Assembly: GCA_018831195.1 (NCBI GenBank) | Contig: JAHJDP010000097.1 | Span: 1-64,000 of the forward strand | From: Candidatus Eisenbacteria bacterium | GTDB taxonomy: Bacteria; Eisenbacteria; RBG-16-71-46; CAIMUX01; JAHJDP01 | Direction: 5' to 3' | Length of the DNA: 64,000 nucleotides | Part shown: piece by piece, positions 1 to 8,811 of the stretch | Layout of the letters: every line of letters begins with the position of its first letter | Position numbering within the stretch: the stretch's first letter is position 1 | The notes under the pieces: model-generated | What the model was told of the DNA's origin: nothing | Databases searched by the model: none | Seen by the model: only the letters and a program-made list of their open reading frames with translations | Made by a program: the position numbers and the translations under genes

Positions 1-322
1 GCCTGTCGGGATCGAGCGGGTCCCAGCGGCGCCTCTTCTTGAATATGGAGTCCAACCCAGGCCAAAAGACAGTCAGCAGAATGGTCACCCATCGCTGATC
101 AGGAACTTCGCCATGAGCCTTGAGGATTGGGTATAGAACGGTATCCTTGCGGGGATCGTGTGAATCCCCACCATGCATGAACAACAGCACCTCATCCCAG
201 AATACAAACTGCGGAAGAGGTGCATCCGTCAGGTTTAGGTTCGTCAGTAATGACTGGTAGGCATTGCTTTGCAGCTCCTTCTTAAGTTGCTCAAACCACT
301 GAGCCCATTTTGTCTCGCGCAC
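1..322 (-). CDS. Partial unknown protein, truncated by the window edge
   Basis: An open frame on the minus strand runs off the left edge. It reads as protein-like sequence, with WAQWFEQLKKEL near the start, then VFWDEVLLFMHGGD, and later LLTVFWPGLDSIFKKRRRW. I do not recognise the family. The best start in this frame is a GTG at 322; the next in-frame stop upstream is a TAG beyond the hairpin at 317-356. Because the frame crosses that hairpin, the true start is doubtful and the gene may itself be broken. It lies inside the mobile element marked by the recombinase at 1238, so it is likely cargo. No function can be given. Confidence 0.45.
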   Translation of the reverse strand, partial: MRETKWAQWFEQLKKELQSNAYQSLLTNLNLTDAPLPQFVFWDEVLLFMHGGDSHDPRKDTVLYPILKAHGEVPDQRWVTILLTVFWPGLDSIFKKRRRWDPLDPDR

Positions 323-356
323 GACACTCCGGCCTCTCTGGCCGGGCGTCGTGCGC
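317..356. repeat. Strong inverted repeat (hairpin) followed by a short direct repeat
   Basis: The arms GCGCACGACACTCCGGCC (317-334) and GGCCGGGCGTCGTGCGC (340-356) pair almost perfectly around a 5-nt loop. The 17-mer GGGCGTCGTGCGCCTCA at 344-360 recurs at 374-390, so half of the hairpin is duplicated downstream. No T-run follows on either strand, so it is not a classic terminator. It resembles a REP-like palindrome or a protein-binding site in the mobile element. Confidence 0.6.
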
Positions 357-442
357 CTCACATGGGCCAACTAGGGCGTCGTGCGCCTCAGGATTTTGAG
401 CAGTAACTGAACGCTACTGGCTATATGTACTCCCCGATTTGG

Positions 443-646
443 CTACCACCAGATCGGGAGTTCATTCAGTGTCTTGCAATGTCGACACTTGCAACAGGCG
501 GGCAAGCTAGCAAAATACTCGTGCCCACGCGTGAAGCGAATGTGTACCCTCTTGCCATTAAGCCTGGCGAGGAGCCTCTCGCATTTTATGCATCTCCAAT
601 CACGGCCTTCTTGACCGACATACGATTTTGCTTTGGAATTTTTCAT
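443..646 (-). CDS. Com-like small zinc-finger protein
   Basis: A 67-residue protein with a Com-type zinc ribbon: a CIKCERLLAR knuckle, then a CKCRHCKTLNEL knuckle. This is the layout of phage Mu Com-family proteins (Cys-x2-Cys, Lys-Leu-Leu-Ala-Arg, then Cys-x2-Cys-x-Thr-Leu-Asn). Compared with Mu Com there is an insert of about 20 residues between the knuckles. In Mu, Com is an RNA-binding translational activator of the DNA-modification gene mom; whether that role holds here is unknown. I chose the ATG at 646 because AGGA stands 7 nt upstream; an ATG at 685 would add 13 residues but has no ribosome site. Its place next to a serine recombinase supports a phage or mobile-element origin. Confidence 0.5.
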   Translation of the reverse strand: MKNSKAKSYVGQEGRDWRCIKCERLLARLNGKRVHIRFTRGHEYFASLPACCKCRHCKTLNELPIWW

Positions 647-1237
647 ATCCATTTCCTGGGCATAGCTCGCCCTTCTCTCGGACATATATTTCTATGCCGA
701 TTGACTTCAAACCCTCACACCCCTGCAGGGTTCTAGTGTCTATGGAAATGGACTGGTTGCTTCAGGGGTTAATCAAGCATCGGAGGATACACATCGCAAC
801 GCTCAACAAAGCTCTGCTCACAATCCACTCCCCATTGCGACTCACTTATCGCACCTCCTCAAAAGGACCTCCCGATAACCTCTCGATATCCTTTTGACAC
901 CAGTAAACTGGTTAAGTGAGTGGATCTGCCTTTTACTTTTCTGTTTGCTCCTCAGCTGAACCTCAGATGTGCATGCTGCCAATAGGATCTCTACCCACCA
1001 TTGTGCAAGCACCCATAACCTAGCGCGCGAGAAACACAATCGTCAAGCGAAAGAGCTATCACAAAATTAAAAATAATTGTCCCCATTGCCCTCTCCCAAC
1101 CCCCTTTTACATATAGAGAGCAGTGCCCCGGGTTCAACTTGATGTTCCGGCCAGCCAGAGCCAATTGTGGACAGGGGAGACTCTAATCGCCTTGAAATAA
1201 ACAAGTTAAAGCTTGCAGGCCAGAGGAGACAATTCAC
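647..1237. other. Non-coding stretch between Com-like gene and recombinase
   Basis: About 590 bases with no convincing gene. The short open frames here have no protein-like character or ribosome sites. It should hold the promoter of the rightward recombinase gene, but I see no good -35/-10 pair. An AGAGGAG sequence just before 1238 is the ribosome site of the recombinase. It looks more AT-rich than the flanks, as is common in mobile elements. Confidence 0.4.
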
Positions 1238-2962
1238 GTGAAAGCAGCCATCTACGCCCGCGTCTCATCGCAGGAGCAGCGGGAGAACCAAACCATCCAG
1301 ACCCAGCGGGAGTTCGCGGAAAAATATTGCGATCTCCACAAAATAAGCGTCATCGATATCTACTCCGATGACGGCGTCACCGGCACCCTGCCCCTCAGCC
1401 AGCGCCCCGCCGGAGCCAAGATGCTCGATGATGCCCGCACCGGCAAGATCGACACCGTTCTGTTCTACAAGCTGGACCGCCTTGGCCGCGATCCCCGGTT
1501 GACCCTGGAAGCCATCGACCAGCTGGAAAAGTGCGGTGCAAAGATCAAGTCCATGACCGAACCGTTCGATTCCGGCGAAGCGACAGGACGGTTTCTTATC
1601 GGCATCCTCGCGAGCGTGGCCGGGCTGGAACGCGAGACATTCCTTGAGAGATCCCATGCGGGCAGGGAACGCCTGGCGCGAGAAGGCGCATGGCTCGGCG
1701 GGATTGTGCCATTTGGCTATCGGGTCGAGGGTCGAAAGAAAGACGCCCGGCTCGTCGTCAACGAGGAGCATCTACCCACTGTTCCAATATCCGAAGCTGA
1801 TATCGTCCGGATGATCTTCGACTTGTCAGCCAACAAGGGCTGGACCTGCGGGGCCATTACCAGGCACTTAACGGACCTCGGTATCCCCCCAGCCTATGTC
1901 AAGGACGGCCGCAAGGTCGCGACGAGAGGGAAACGGAAGCAAGGTACCGCCGGGGTCTGGTGGCCGGGAAGGGTCGGATTGATCATCCGCAACACGACCT
2001 ACAAAGGTGTCCACTACTTCGGCCGCCGGGCGAAACGAATCAAGGAACCTATCAAACGCCAGGTCCCCGCTATTGTAAGCGAGGAAATTTGGGACAAGGC
2101 TCAAAAGACCCTCAAGAGGAACCTCATGAACTCCCCCCGCGGTGCCAAGAGGCGTTACCTGCTCAGGTCACTGATCAAATGCGGGATATGCGGCCTCAAC
2201 TTCGGTGGCCTAAACGACCACAATGACACGCCATACTACCGCTGCGGAGGGAAGAGGAAACTGCGCGGCATCTATGGCAAGACAGGAGAGCCCTGTCGAT
2301 CAAAATACGTCCCACTCGCAATTGAGGATATGATCTGGGCCGACCTGGAAGAATTTCTGCGGAACCCGGGCGATGTGCTGAAGACGCTGGCCGAGAATAT
2401 GGACGGCCTGGAGGATGATGACTCCATCGCCAAGAGAGAACTCGAACTGATCCAGGAGCAGCTCAAAGAGAAAGATATTGAAAGAGGACGCATCCTGAAC
2501 CTTTATCGCCGGGGCACGATCGACACCGCCCTCTTGGACGGCCAGATGACCGACATTGAGACGGAGCGCCAAAACCTCACACAAGCCCTCGTGTGCGTGC
2601 GGGAGCGCCTGGGAGGCGTCCAGGCCGCGGCGACCCGAATTGACTCGGCTGAGGCCCTCCTGAGCGAGTTAAACGGGCGACTGGACGGCACTCTGACGTG
2701 GGAGCTTAAGCGGGAGATCGTGGAGACGCTTGTGGAGGGAATTATTGTGGAGACGGTCGAGAAGAAGAATGGCAAGAAGGAAGCTATTGTACATGTGACC
2801 TACTGTTTTGATAAACCGAATACCGTACTTACAAACTACACGGACTCTCGTGCGAGTCGCAAACAGGGAATAAAAATTGACCGATCTGGGAAGAAAACGA
2901 ATACCTGTCTTACAAACCACACGCAGATTCGTGCAATTCGCTCGGAACAGCGCCGCAATTGA
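1238..2962 (+). CDS. Large serine recombinase (site-specific integrase)
   Basis: 574 residues with the domain order of large serine integrases. Residues 1-150 form the resolvase catalytic domain, with the nucleophile Ser10 in YARVSS and the helix motif [11 protein letters not shown] recombinase DNA-binding domain spans about 175-290. A zinc ribbon with CGICG and later paired cysteines lies at about 315-355, followed by a coiled coil at about 385-480. Such enzymes join attP and attB by double-strand cleavage through a phosphoserine link. The ATG at 1238 is preceded by AGAGGAG. The last 12 or so codons and the stop (about 2925-2962) lie in what appears to be host DNA, antisense to the interrupted sigma54 activator, so the C-terminus would change on excision. 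Confidence 0.93.
   Translation: MKAAIYARVSSQEQRENQTIQTQREFAEKYCDLHKISVIDIYSDDGVTGTLPLSQRPAGAKMLDDARTGKIDTVLFYKLDRLGRDPRLTLEAIDQLEKCGAKIKSMTEPFDSGEATGRFLIGILASVAGLERETFLERSHAGRERLAREGAWLGGIVPFGYRVEGRKKDARLVVNEEHLPTVPISEADIVRMIFDLSANKGWTCGAITRHLTDLGIPPAYVKDGRKVATRGKRKQGTAGVWWPGRVGLIIRNTTYKGVHYFGRRAKRIKEPIKRQVPAIVSEEIWDKAQKTLKRNLMNSPRGAKRRYLLRSLIKCGICGLNFGGLNDHNDTPYYRCGGKRKLRGIYGKTGEPCRSKYVPLAIEDMIWADLEEFLRNPGDVLKTLAENMDGLEDDDSIAKRELELIQEQLKEKDIERGRILNLYRRGTIDTALLDGQMTDIETERQNLTQALVCVRERLGGVQAAATRIDSAEALLSELNGRLDGTLTWELKREIVETLVEGIIVETVEKKNGKKEAIVHVTYCFDKPNTVLTNYTDSRASRKQGIKIDRSGKKTNTCLTNHTQIRAIRSEQRRN
2817..2941 (+). repeat. 44-bp imperfect direct repeat at the integrase 3' end; candidate attachment site
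   Basis: Copy one starts at 2817 (CGAATACCGTACTTACAAAC) and copy two at 2898 (CGAATACCTGTCTTACAAAC). They are 81 bp apart, and by eye 34 of 44 positions agree. The second copy straddles the predicted element-host junction: its left half is element DNA, and its right half (TTCGTGCAATTCGC) is the sigma54 gene. The first copy carries a similar right half (CTCGTGCGAGTCGC). This is what one expects of recombinase binding sites or of an att site beside an att-like relic. In the integrase it appears as a 27-residue protein repeat ([12 protein letters not shown] / [12 protein letters not shown]). Confidence 0.55.
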
Positions 2963-4685
2963 CTGGAACAAAGGCGCGGCCCCGCCGGTTACTGGCCTCA
3001 TGAATCGCACGGGCAATCAACTCCTTGCCGGTGCCGCTTTGACCGAGGATCAAGATCGGGAGATCACTGCCCGCGATCGGTTCGAGATCCTCAAGCCGCG
3101 AGAGGAGTTTCATGTCGCGGGTCAGAAAGGTTCCGACACCGAGACGCCGGTGCCTCCTGTAATACCCGGAGGCTTTCAGCCGCACTTGAGAAATCCCCGC
3201 ACCGCCGGCGGCCGTATCCGGCTCTCGCCAGGGACAGCGCAGCCAAAGTTCTTCCAGCATATGGTGAGCTTGGCTGACTAGATCCGCCCTCTTGATGCTG
3301 TTGAGAAGACCACGGGATTCCAGCAGCAGCTCCCGAATCTCACCGAGCCTTTTCATCGATCCCGTCTCGGTGGGACCGCCGCCGGGTTGCCAGGCCACGG
3401 TCTTGAAAGCCCGCTCCGCGAAGAGAAGCTCCAACCGCCCCATTTCGAAGGGATCGCCGACCGCCCTGAGCTCTTTGAGGGCCTCGTTGGCTTCAGCAAA
3501 AGCTTCATCCGACCCCTCTCCCAAAACGATCTTGGATGTGGCAAGTAGAATACGGGCCGCCGCGGCTTCCATCTGGTCCGGTATCTTTCGAGCCAAATGA
3601 TAAGCTGCCGCGGCTTCACGTTTCGCATCCTCGGGCTGATCCAACGCCAGATAACATTCGGCCCTGCGGCGATGCACCTCGCACACGACATCGCCGTCGG
3701 GCGCCATCTCATATCCGCGACGATACGCTTTATCCAGCCTTGATAAAGCCCCGAGGGGATCCTCTTCATCCAGATCCAGATCGGCCTGAAACTCCAGAAT
3801 CAGCGCTTCCTCCCTTGGCGAACCGGTGTTTAACAAAAGAGCCTTCGCCCGTTGAGCGGAAGATCGAGCCGCCGGGATCGCACCGCATCTTCGGTGAAGA
3901 AGCAGCGCCGTCAGGTGGAGCCGCATTTCAATCCGGGGATCTCCCAAACGCCGCGCGCGGCGAAGCGCGGTGGCCAAGACAGGCCTCGCCTCCGCGAGAG
4001 CTCCACTCTTGATACAGACAATGGCGAGATTGAGGCTGACATGGACCGTGCGATTCCACTGCCCTGTTTCCTCATAAAGATGATTCGCATTGTGAAGATG
4101 ATCGCGGGCCAGAGACCAGACACACCGATTTTTGGCTTGAATCCCGAGTGCGACCAGAACATCGGCCTCGCCGCCGCGATCGCCCACCTGGCGGTACAGC
4201 ACCCGGGCGGTTTCCAGCTCCCTGAGAGCTTCATCACCACGGCCCAAACGCATCAGAGAAAGGGCCATGACATGATAAAAACCAGCCAGTTGTCCGGCGG
4301 AACATCCATGATGAGGTTTTAATGTATACTTTTGACAGAGAACCAGCGCCTTTTTATACTCGCCGGTCTCAAAAAGGATATCCCTTTCGAGACGGTCCCA
4401 TTCCACCGGTCTCTTGCTGTTTTGCCGCAGAGAATGTGAAATGGAAGATTCCAAGTCTCCAAGCGCTTCCTGTCCGCGGCCGAGATTCCAAAGACTGGTC
4501 AACCGGGCCAACCATACCTCTTCCGCACCAGCGGACCGGTTGGGGATCTTGGGATTCTGGCCGTTGTTCAGCAAGATTTCGGATAGACGGAGAACCTCCT
4601 CATACGATTCCGTACGAATGTGCAACCGGAGGAGATCGAGATTAACATCCGCCGCACCCTGCATTTTCAGGCTAGAGTTTTCCAT
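2910..4685 (-). pseudogene. Sigma54-dependent transcription activator with N-terminal TPR array, truncated by insertion
   Basis: Residues 1-500 are helical TPR-type repeats (for example [20 protein letters not shown]), as in regulators that sense through protein contacts. From about 520 the sigma54-activator AAA+ domain begins, with Walker A GQSGTGKE at 548-555 and [16 protein letters not shown] at 571-587. Normally ELFGH, the GAFTGA loop, Walker B and a DNA-binding domain follow; here the frame gives ACGL and a stop. The protein cannot contact sigma54 or hydrolyse ATP, so the gene is most likely dead unless the element excises. The ATG at 4685 has GGGGAGG upstream and overlaps the 3' end of the small membrane-protein gene by 14 nt, so the two were probably co-translated. 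Confidence 0.85.
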
Positions 4686-5028
4686 AGTGGCCTCCCCTCA
4701 TGAGGAGCACTAATCTCTCCAACCAAAAACGCCATCCCCGATGGGGCTCGGGCGTCTTTTCCCGGTGCTGAATCCTCGATCCTCTTCGGACTTCAATGGA
4801 TTCACCAGGATTTTGAATGCAGGATTTTGGTCGGTAAATCGAATCATCCCCGCCGCCGGGATTGGAACGATGCGGCAAAGAATCCGGGTCTCCATCCGAT
4901 TCCACCGGTGCCCGTTCGTAGGCCTGCGTATGAGCCCAAACCCGGCTGGCGATGCCCCATCCTCCTAGGGTCGATAGAAGGAAGGTCGCCAGCAGGAGGA
5001 CCCATAACATTCTTTGATGTGCGAACAT
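4672..5028 (-). CDS. Small membrane-anchored protein of unknown function
   Basis: 118 residues. It starts with MFAHQRM, then one hydrophobic segment ([16 protein letters not shown], about 8-24) acting as signal anchor or signal peptide. The rest is polar and low-complexity, with a Trp/Arg-rich tail. The start is fixed by AAGGAG spaced 6 nt before the ATG at 5028; longer upstream readings lack a ribosome site. Its 3' end overlaps the start of the sigma54 activator gene by 14 nt, which suggests a functional pair (perhaps an envelope protein tied to its regulator). I recognise no family. Confidence 0.6.
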   Translation of the reverse strand: MFAHQRMLWVLLLATFLLSTLGGWGIASRVWAHTQAYERAPVESDGDPDSLPHRSNPGGGDDSIYRPKSCIQNPGESIEVRRGSRIQHREKTPEPHRGWRFWLERLVLLMRGGHYGKL

Positions 5029-5844
5029 TTGAGACTCCTTACTTTCTTGGCACACGAAGCAGTAAATTATAGGATCCTTCGGAAATGGCATAGACATACC
5101 CTGGTCAAGACGTGGAAACCGCGTCTTGAATAACGGGCACATCCTTTGCCAGGGAGAATCCCTTTCCTGGGATCCTGGGAGGCGAGTCACTGAGGGGACT
5201 TGGGATAATCCCAACAGTGTGAAATGCACCCGAGTCGGCCGGATGAAAATTGATCAACTCGAATGACTTTTACTAATTGTGCAACAAATATTACCAATTG
5301 ATCGGAAAATTGTCAATATGCAAAGGTAAAGGTCGACGGATCTGAATCCGCCGCGGGTCAGCCGCCCTATACTCTTCCTTGAAGAATCCGATCGAACAGC
5401 TTGTACGACATTTCGACTTAGTGACGACATCAAGCCGACATCTGGATCTTCACCGCACATTGTATGCCAACACTGCCCACATCCTGCTTGGGAAGTGGAA
5501 CTCCATCTTATTTAATGACAAGGTGATAACTCGTCCACTTTTGGCGGGCTCAGGAAGAGAGCCGGCCTGTCGAGATTTCGTCGCTCTGATCAGAGCTGCA
5601 GGCCGAACCCCTCACCCCGCCCAAACGTGCATTCCCCACGAAGATTCATGCTTTTCGCAACGGAGATTTCATCTCCCGTGGGGAGTCTCGATAGGATGTC
5701 AAATCATACGGAGACGTAACCCCCTTACCAGCAATGCGCTACAAGTCCTCTGCTTGAAAGGTGACGACCGCCCTTTGTTGGCACATCACCTGCATATTGA
5801 TTCAGCAGTCATGAGTCGCCAGGAGCCTTGACAGGCCGTGGCGA

Positions 5845-5936
5845 TGGAAGCCGCCGTCGGTGGACTGAAACGGCGGGCCACCAGGCTCGCCCTTCCCGCT
5901 CCCTTATAGACACACCCCATTGGGCGGCGGCTTCCA
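5845..5936. repeat. 12-bp perfect inverted repeat enclosing a GC-rich segment
   Basis: TGGAAGCCGCCG at 5845-5856 is exactly complementary to CGGCGGCTTCCA at 5925-5936. The 68 nt between include further pairing potential (GGCGGGC with GCCC/CCGC runs). In RNA this would fold as a closed multi-branched element of about 92 nt. I match it to no known riboswitch or ncRNA family. It could be a small RNA, a leader element or a mobile-element remnant. Confidence 0.4.
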
Positions 5937-6057
5937 TTAAAAAGCATCTCCGGCGGTGACGGGATCTTAGATGATCTCGTCTTGGCCCCGCCTCCCCTCA
6001 CCCCTGCTATGCATCATGGGCCTCCGCCGGCAGTTCTCGTGTCCCTCCGCCGCCACA

Positions 6058-6086
6058 GCGGGCGGGTCCCTTGAGGGCCCGCCCGC
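6058..6086. repeat. GC-rich hairpin upstream of the PAS/zinc gene
   Basis: GCGGGCGGG-T-CCC pairs with GGGCCCGCCCGC across a short TTGA loop, with one bulged T. It lies about 50 nt before the start of the gene at 6138. No proper T-run follows (AAGACTTTTCC), so it may be a weak terminator or a leader structure. Confidence 0.4.
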
Positions 6087-6137
6087 AAGACTTTTCCGGC
6101 CGGCGGGAACGGAATAGCCCTTCCGGGGAGGCAATTT

Positions 6138-6746
6138 ATGGGCACTCTGCAGGTTGGTTTTGAAACTTTGCTTCGCGGATTCGATCCCGAAATTCTTAAA
6201 CAGGATTCTTGCGTCGCCTACGGACTCTGGCCCGATCTGAGTTTGTGCTATGTCAATAGGGGCTGGAAAGAGTTCGCCTCCAAAAATGGAGGGGATTCGG
6301 ATATATCAAGCCGGTGGCGTCTTGGAAGCAGAGTCTTGGATGCGGTCTCGGATGAGTTGAAGATATTTTATCAGAATGTCTACTCTCAATGTTTCAGTTA
6401 TTCAAAACCCTGGTCGCATGAGTATGAATGTTCAAGTCCAGAATTATTCCGGCGTTTTGAACAGACTTTCTTTCCGCTCAAAATGAATGAGGGGCTTCTG
6501 GTCGTCAACAGGCTCCTCACTGAAACGCTGCATGATCCCGCCGAGCATATTGCGACAAGCCCCGATGAAGAGTGGTATCGGAATGAAGCCGGTATTCTTC
6601 GCCAGTGCAGCAATTGCCGCAGGACACAGAATATCGGCTCTCTCGACCGGTGGGATTGGGTTCCCGAGTGGGTCCGTCAACCGGCGGACGCCACCCGGTT
6701 CGTGCTCTGCCCCTCATGTTTGGATAGCGACTATGCGCACCCGTAA
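6138..6746 (+). CDS. PAS-like sensor protein with C-terminal four-cysteine zinc site
   Basis: 202 residues. The N-terminal part (about 20-130) looks like a PAS fold, with GLWPDLSLCYVNRGWKEFA near its start and a strand-rich end (FFPLKMNEGLLVVNRLL). The C-terminal part has CSNC (157-160) and CPSC (191-194) with WVPEWV between, a pattern often seen at the end of PAS proteins and kinases (Cys-x2-Cys-Arg-Arg ... Cys-Pro-x-Cys-Leu). It probably binds a metal and may sense a small molecule or redox state. There is no kinase, cyclase or DNA-binding domain, so the output partner is unknown. GGGGAGG precedes the ATG. It converges on the SHMT-like gene with 23 nt between stops. Confidence 0.7.
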   Translation: MGTLQVGFETLLRGFDPEILKQDSCVAYGLWPDLSLCYVNRGWKEFASKNGGDSDISSRWRLGSRVLDAVSDELKIFYQNVYSQCFSYSKPWSHEYECSSPELFRRFEQTFFPLKMNEGLLVVNRLLTETLHDPAEHIATSPDEEWYRNEAGILRQCSNCRRTQNIGSLDRWDWVPEWVRQPADATRFVLCPSCLDSDYAHP

Positions 6747-6769
6747 TTGATTCAGCCTTCATAGGCGTG

Positions 6770-8203
6770 TTATTTTGCGGAGTTCAGTGCGGCCGTCAGC
6801 TGCGCTAAGATATCCTCTTCCGGTATGATCGTTGAAAAGAGCTTTGCGGCCATTGGAACCGCATCCTGAGCCGGCAGGCAATAACCCATTTTCGCAAACC
6901 GGCTTCTGAAACGGCTGACCTCTTCCCCAACTTCTTTTTTCTGCACAATGACATCGGCCATGAGCTGGGCCAAGCGGGCGAAGTCGGCTTCTTTCATTCC
7001 AAACCGGGTCATCTCTTGCACACCCAGCCGGATCCCGCTCGATTGAAGGAACGACTCATCATCGGGAAGAGCCTGATAATTGCAGACAATATTGCTTTCT
7101 TCGAGACGCATCGCCACCTCTTCCCCGGTACCATGCTGGGCCACGCGCACGATGACCTGATGCGTACGAGTATATCCATCCGCCGGATCCCCCTCGACGG
7201 AAAGTCCCGCGTCCGCCAAGGCCTTTGCAAAGGCTTTGGCATTAAGTATCACCTGCTTTTGATACAACTCCTTGAATTCATTCATTTCATAGGTCGCCAT
7301 CAGGAGGGCCAAGAGGGTCCCCAGATGATGATTGCTTGTGGAACCCGGGAAAGCGCGGCTCTTGATATCGTTCCAGAGACGCGCCGTCGGTGAGCCCTTC
7401 GGCAAATTCCCGACAATGACGCCGCGCTGGGGCCCGAAAAATGTTTTATGAGTGCTTCCCGTCACCAGATCCGCCCCTTCCTGCAGTGGTTCCTGGAAAG
7501 CGCCGTAAAGACCCAGGACATGCGCCATGTCGAAGTGAATGATCGGCGGATCCTCAAAGTCAGCAACAGCGGCCCGCGCTTCACGAACCGGTTCGGGATA
7601 AAGGAACATGCTCTTGCCAAAAACGATCAGCTCGGGTTTATGTTCCTGAATGAGTTCCACCATCCGTCCGACATTGATTTTGTATGGGTTGTCCTGCTGA
7701 ATGGGGAAATTGACTACAGACTCCTGGCCGGTTTCCGGATCGATCTCGACATAGTTAAAGAGAGCCCCCATCGGCTGGCTGCTGAGATGTCCGCCCTTGG
7801 TCAGGTCGTTATTCATGACGAGACGCATCCTGCGGAAGGTGCCTTTGGGGCTCTTGCGGTTTACAAATTTGGTGACGCCCTTGAAGAGCACCTCATTGGC
7901 CATCTGGCCGCTGATGGTTCGCAATTCGGCCCGCTCGGCGCCAAAGAAACGGCAGATCTCTTCCCGCGCTTCTTCCTCGACATCGCGGATAAAATTGATC
8001 CCCTGGTAGAAATAGACCTCGTTGCCCTTCATTGTGCGGTGTTCGGCGTAGCGGCCGGAGGGGTCGCAGATCTCGCAAAGTTTAACCAGAAGACTCGGCG
8101 TGTTCTCTGACGGGATAAGATTCACACATCGCTTCTGCCGCCAGATATTGTTTTCTGTCGCCCTCTCAACCAATCGCATGGCTTTCTCTTTCAACCCGGC
8201 CAT
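6770..8203 (-). CDS. glyA: Serine hydroxymethyltransferase-like PLP enzyme
   Basis: 477 residues of a fold-type I PLP enzyme closest to SHMT, which moves the serine one-carbon unit to tetrahydrofolate, giving glycine. The PLP lysine is Lys253 in GSTHKTFFGPQ, and the cofactor-binding DMAH is at 225-228. The N-terminal substrate region is ENTPS followed by GRYAEHR, where typical SHMT has ENYTS followed by KYAEGYP. It is about 50 residues longer than standard GlyA and rather divergent, so an SHMT-like aminotransferase or aldolase is possible. The start at 8203 is set by AGGAGAAGG just upstream; a frame 11 codons longer has no such site. Confidence 0.8.
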   Translation of the reverse strand: MAGLKEKAMRLVERATENNIWRQKRCVNLIPSENTPSLLVKLCEICDPSGRYAEHRTMKGNEVYFYQGINFIRDVEEEAREEICRFFGAERAELRTISGQMANEVLFKGVTKFVNRKSPKGTFRRMRLVMNNDLTKGGHLSSQPMGALFNYVEIDPETGQESVVNFPIQQDNPYKINVGRMVELIQEHKPELIVFGKSMFLYPEPVREARAAVADFEDPPIIHFDMAHVLGLYGAFQEPLQEGADLVTGSTHKTFFGPQRGVIVGNLPKGSPTARLWNDIKSRAFPGSTSNHHLGTLLALLMATYEMNEFKELYQKQVILNAKAFAKALADAGLSVEGDPADGYTRTHQVIVRVAQHGTGEEVAMRLEESNIVCNYQALPDDESFLQSSGIRLGVQEMTRFGMKEADFARLAQLMADVIVQKKEVGEEVSRFRSRFAKMGYCLPAQDAVPMAAKLFSTIIPEEDILAQLTAALNSAK

Positions 8204-8574
8204 CGTCCTTCTCCTTTTTTGCCCGTCAGACCCCATCCGGGATCCATCGCATCTTATCCAATGATCAGGATTCTCCCCTCAAGCGCTCAGCGCCGACGAT
8301 GCCTTACCTTAGCGAATTTTGGGGCTTTCCTGCAATGGGTTACGGCGTTCTATGGCTGCCGGGCGGATGAAATCCTCGAGGGAGTGTAAGAAACCCTTTT
8401 ATTATGTGGAGGCCTTGCTAATCTATTGTGTTCAATGGGTGCTGATCCTATCATTGTGGGACACGTTACGGTGTGGGTTGCGGCATAAGCTGCGGCCTGA
8501 ATTGCGGCAAGGGGCGGCGCGGGGCGGCGGCCCCGATCCCGCCAGAACCCTGAAAAGGAGAGGACATCCCGGCC
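8204..8574. other. Divergent intergenic region with TGCGGC repeats
   Basis: Contains a possible rightward promoter (TTGTGT at 8426-8431, 17 bp, TATCAT at 8449-8454). Downstream, TGCGGC occurs three times 12-14 bp apart (about 8475-8510), followed by a very GC-rich run. The evenly spaced hexamers could be an operator for a repressor bound on one face of the helix. No gene is visible. Confidence 0.35.
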
Positions 8575-8811
8575 ATGGAGATCCGGAAGACGATCGAAGA
8601 GATGGAATCCAGGATGCCTTGGATCCACTGGAAGGTATTAGAACCAGCCCAGGTTCAACCGATGCTGGCCAATCTTGGGTACGACGGATGGTATGACCGC
8701 TGCAAATACGATGTCATTGCCTTTCATGAAGAGGGCGAAGAGAAGGCTCTATTGATTTGGAATCTCGCCGTTGGACCTGACCGGGAGAATCCGGCCAAGT
8801 CCTGGAATTAG
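8575..8811 (+). CDS. Small acidic protein of unknown function
   Basis: 78 residues, soluble, rich in Trp, Glu and Met, with no signal peptide or membrane segment. It starts MEIRKTIEEMES and contains WNLAVGPDRENP near its end. AAAAGGAGAGG precedes the ATG, which supports it as a real gene. It ends 4 nt inside the 3' end of the convergent spermidine synthase gene. I recognise no family. Confidence 0.55.
   Translation: MEIRKTIEEMESRMPWIHWKVLEPAQVQPMLANLGYDGWYDRCKYDVIAFHEEGEEKALLIWNLAVGPDRENPAKSWN

Larger units (their letters stand above)
1..2924. mobile_element. Right end of an integrated serine-recombinase element
   Basis: The recombinase gene, the Com-like gene and the hairpin lie to the left of a point where a sigma54 activator gene stops inside a highly conserved motif. 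The regulator reads normally to Glu-Ser (2925-2930) of the usual VNCGA...ES-ELFG motif, and is then replaced by four unrelated codons and a stop. This places the element-host junction near 2924. The other end, and the missing 3' part of the regulator gene, must lie left of this window if the insertion is simple. The exact crossover cannot be fixed from one junction. Confidence 0.65.
5029..6137. other. 1.1-kb intergenic region with structured DNA
   Basis: No credible gene. The longest frames have odd composition and no ribosome sites. The left part should hold the promoter for the leftward small membrane protein: a minus-strand TATAAT lies at 5071-5066, about 38 nt before the start codon, but with no clear -35. 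The right part has two notable structures, listed separately: a 12-bp inverted repeat (5845-5856 with 5925-5936) and a GC-rich hairpin (6058-6086). Confidence 0.5.

Noticed and set aside
5379-5831. 150-codon open frame in the intergenic region
   Set aside because: Composition is not protein-like, it has no ribosome site, and the opposite strand and neighbouring frames look equally random.
7448-8110. 220-codon open frame opposite the SHMT-like gene
   Set aside because: It is the antisense shadow of a gene with clear PLP-enzyme motifs.
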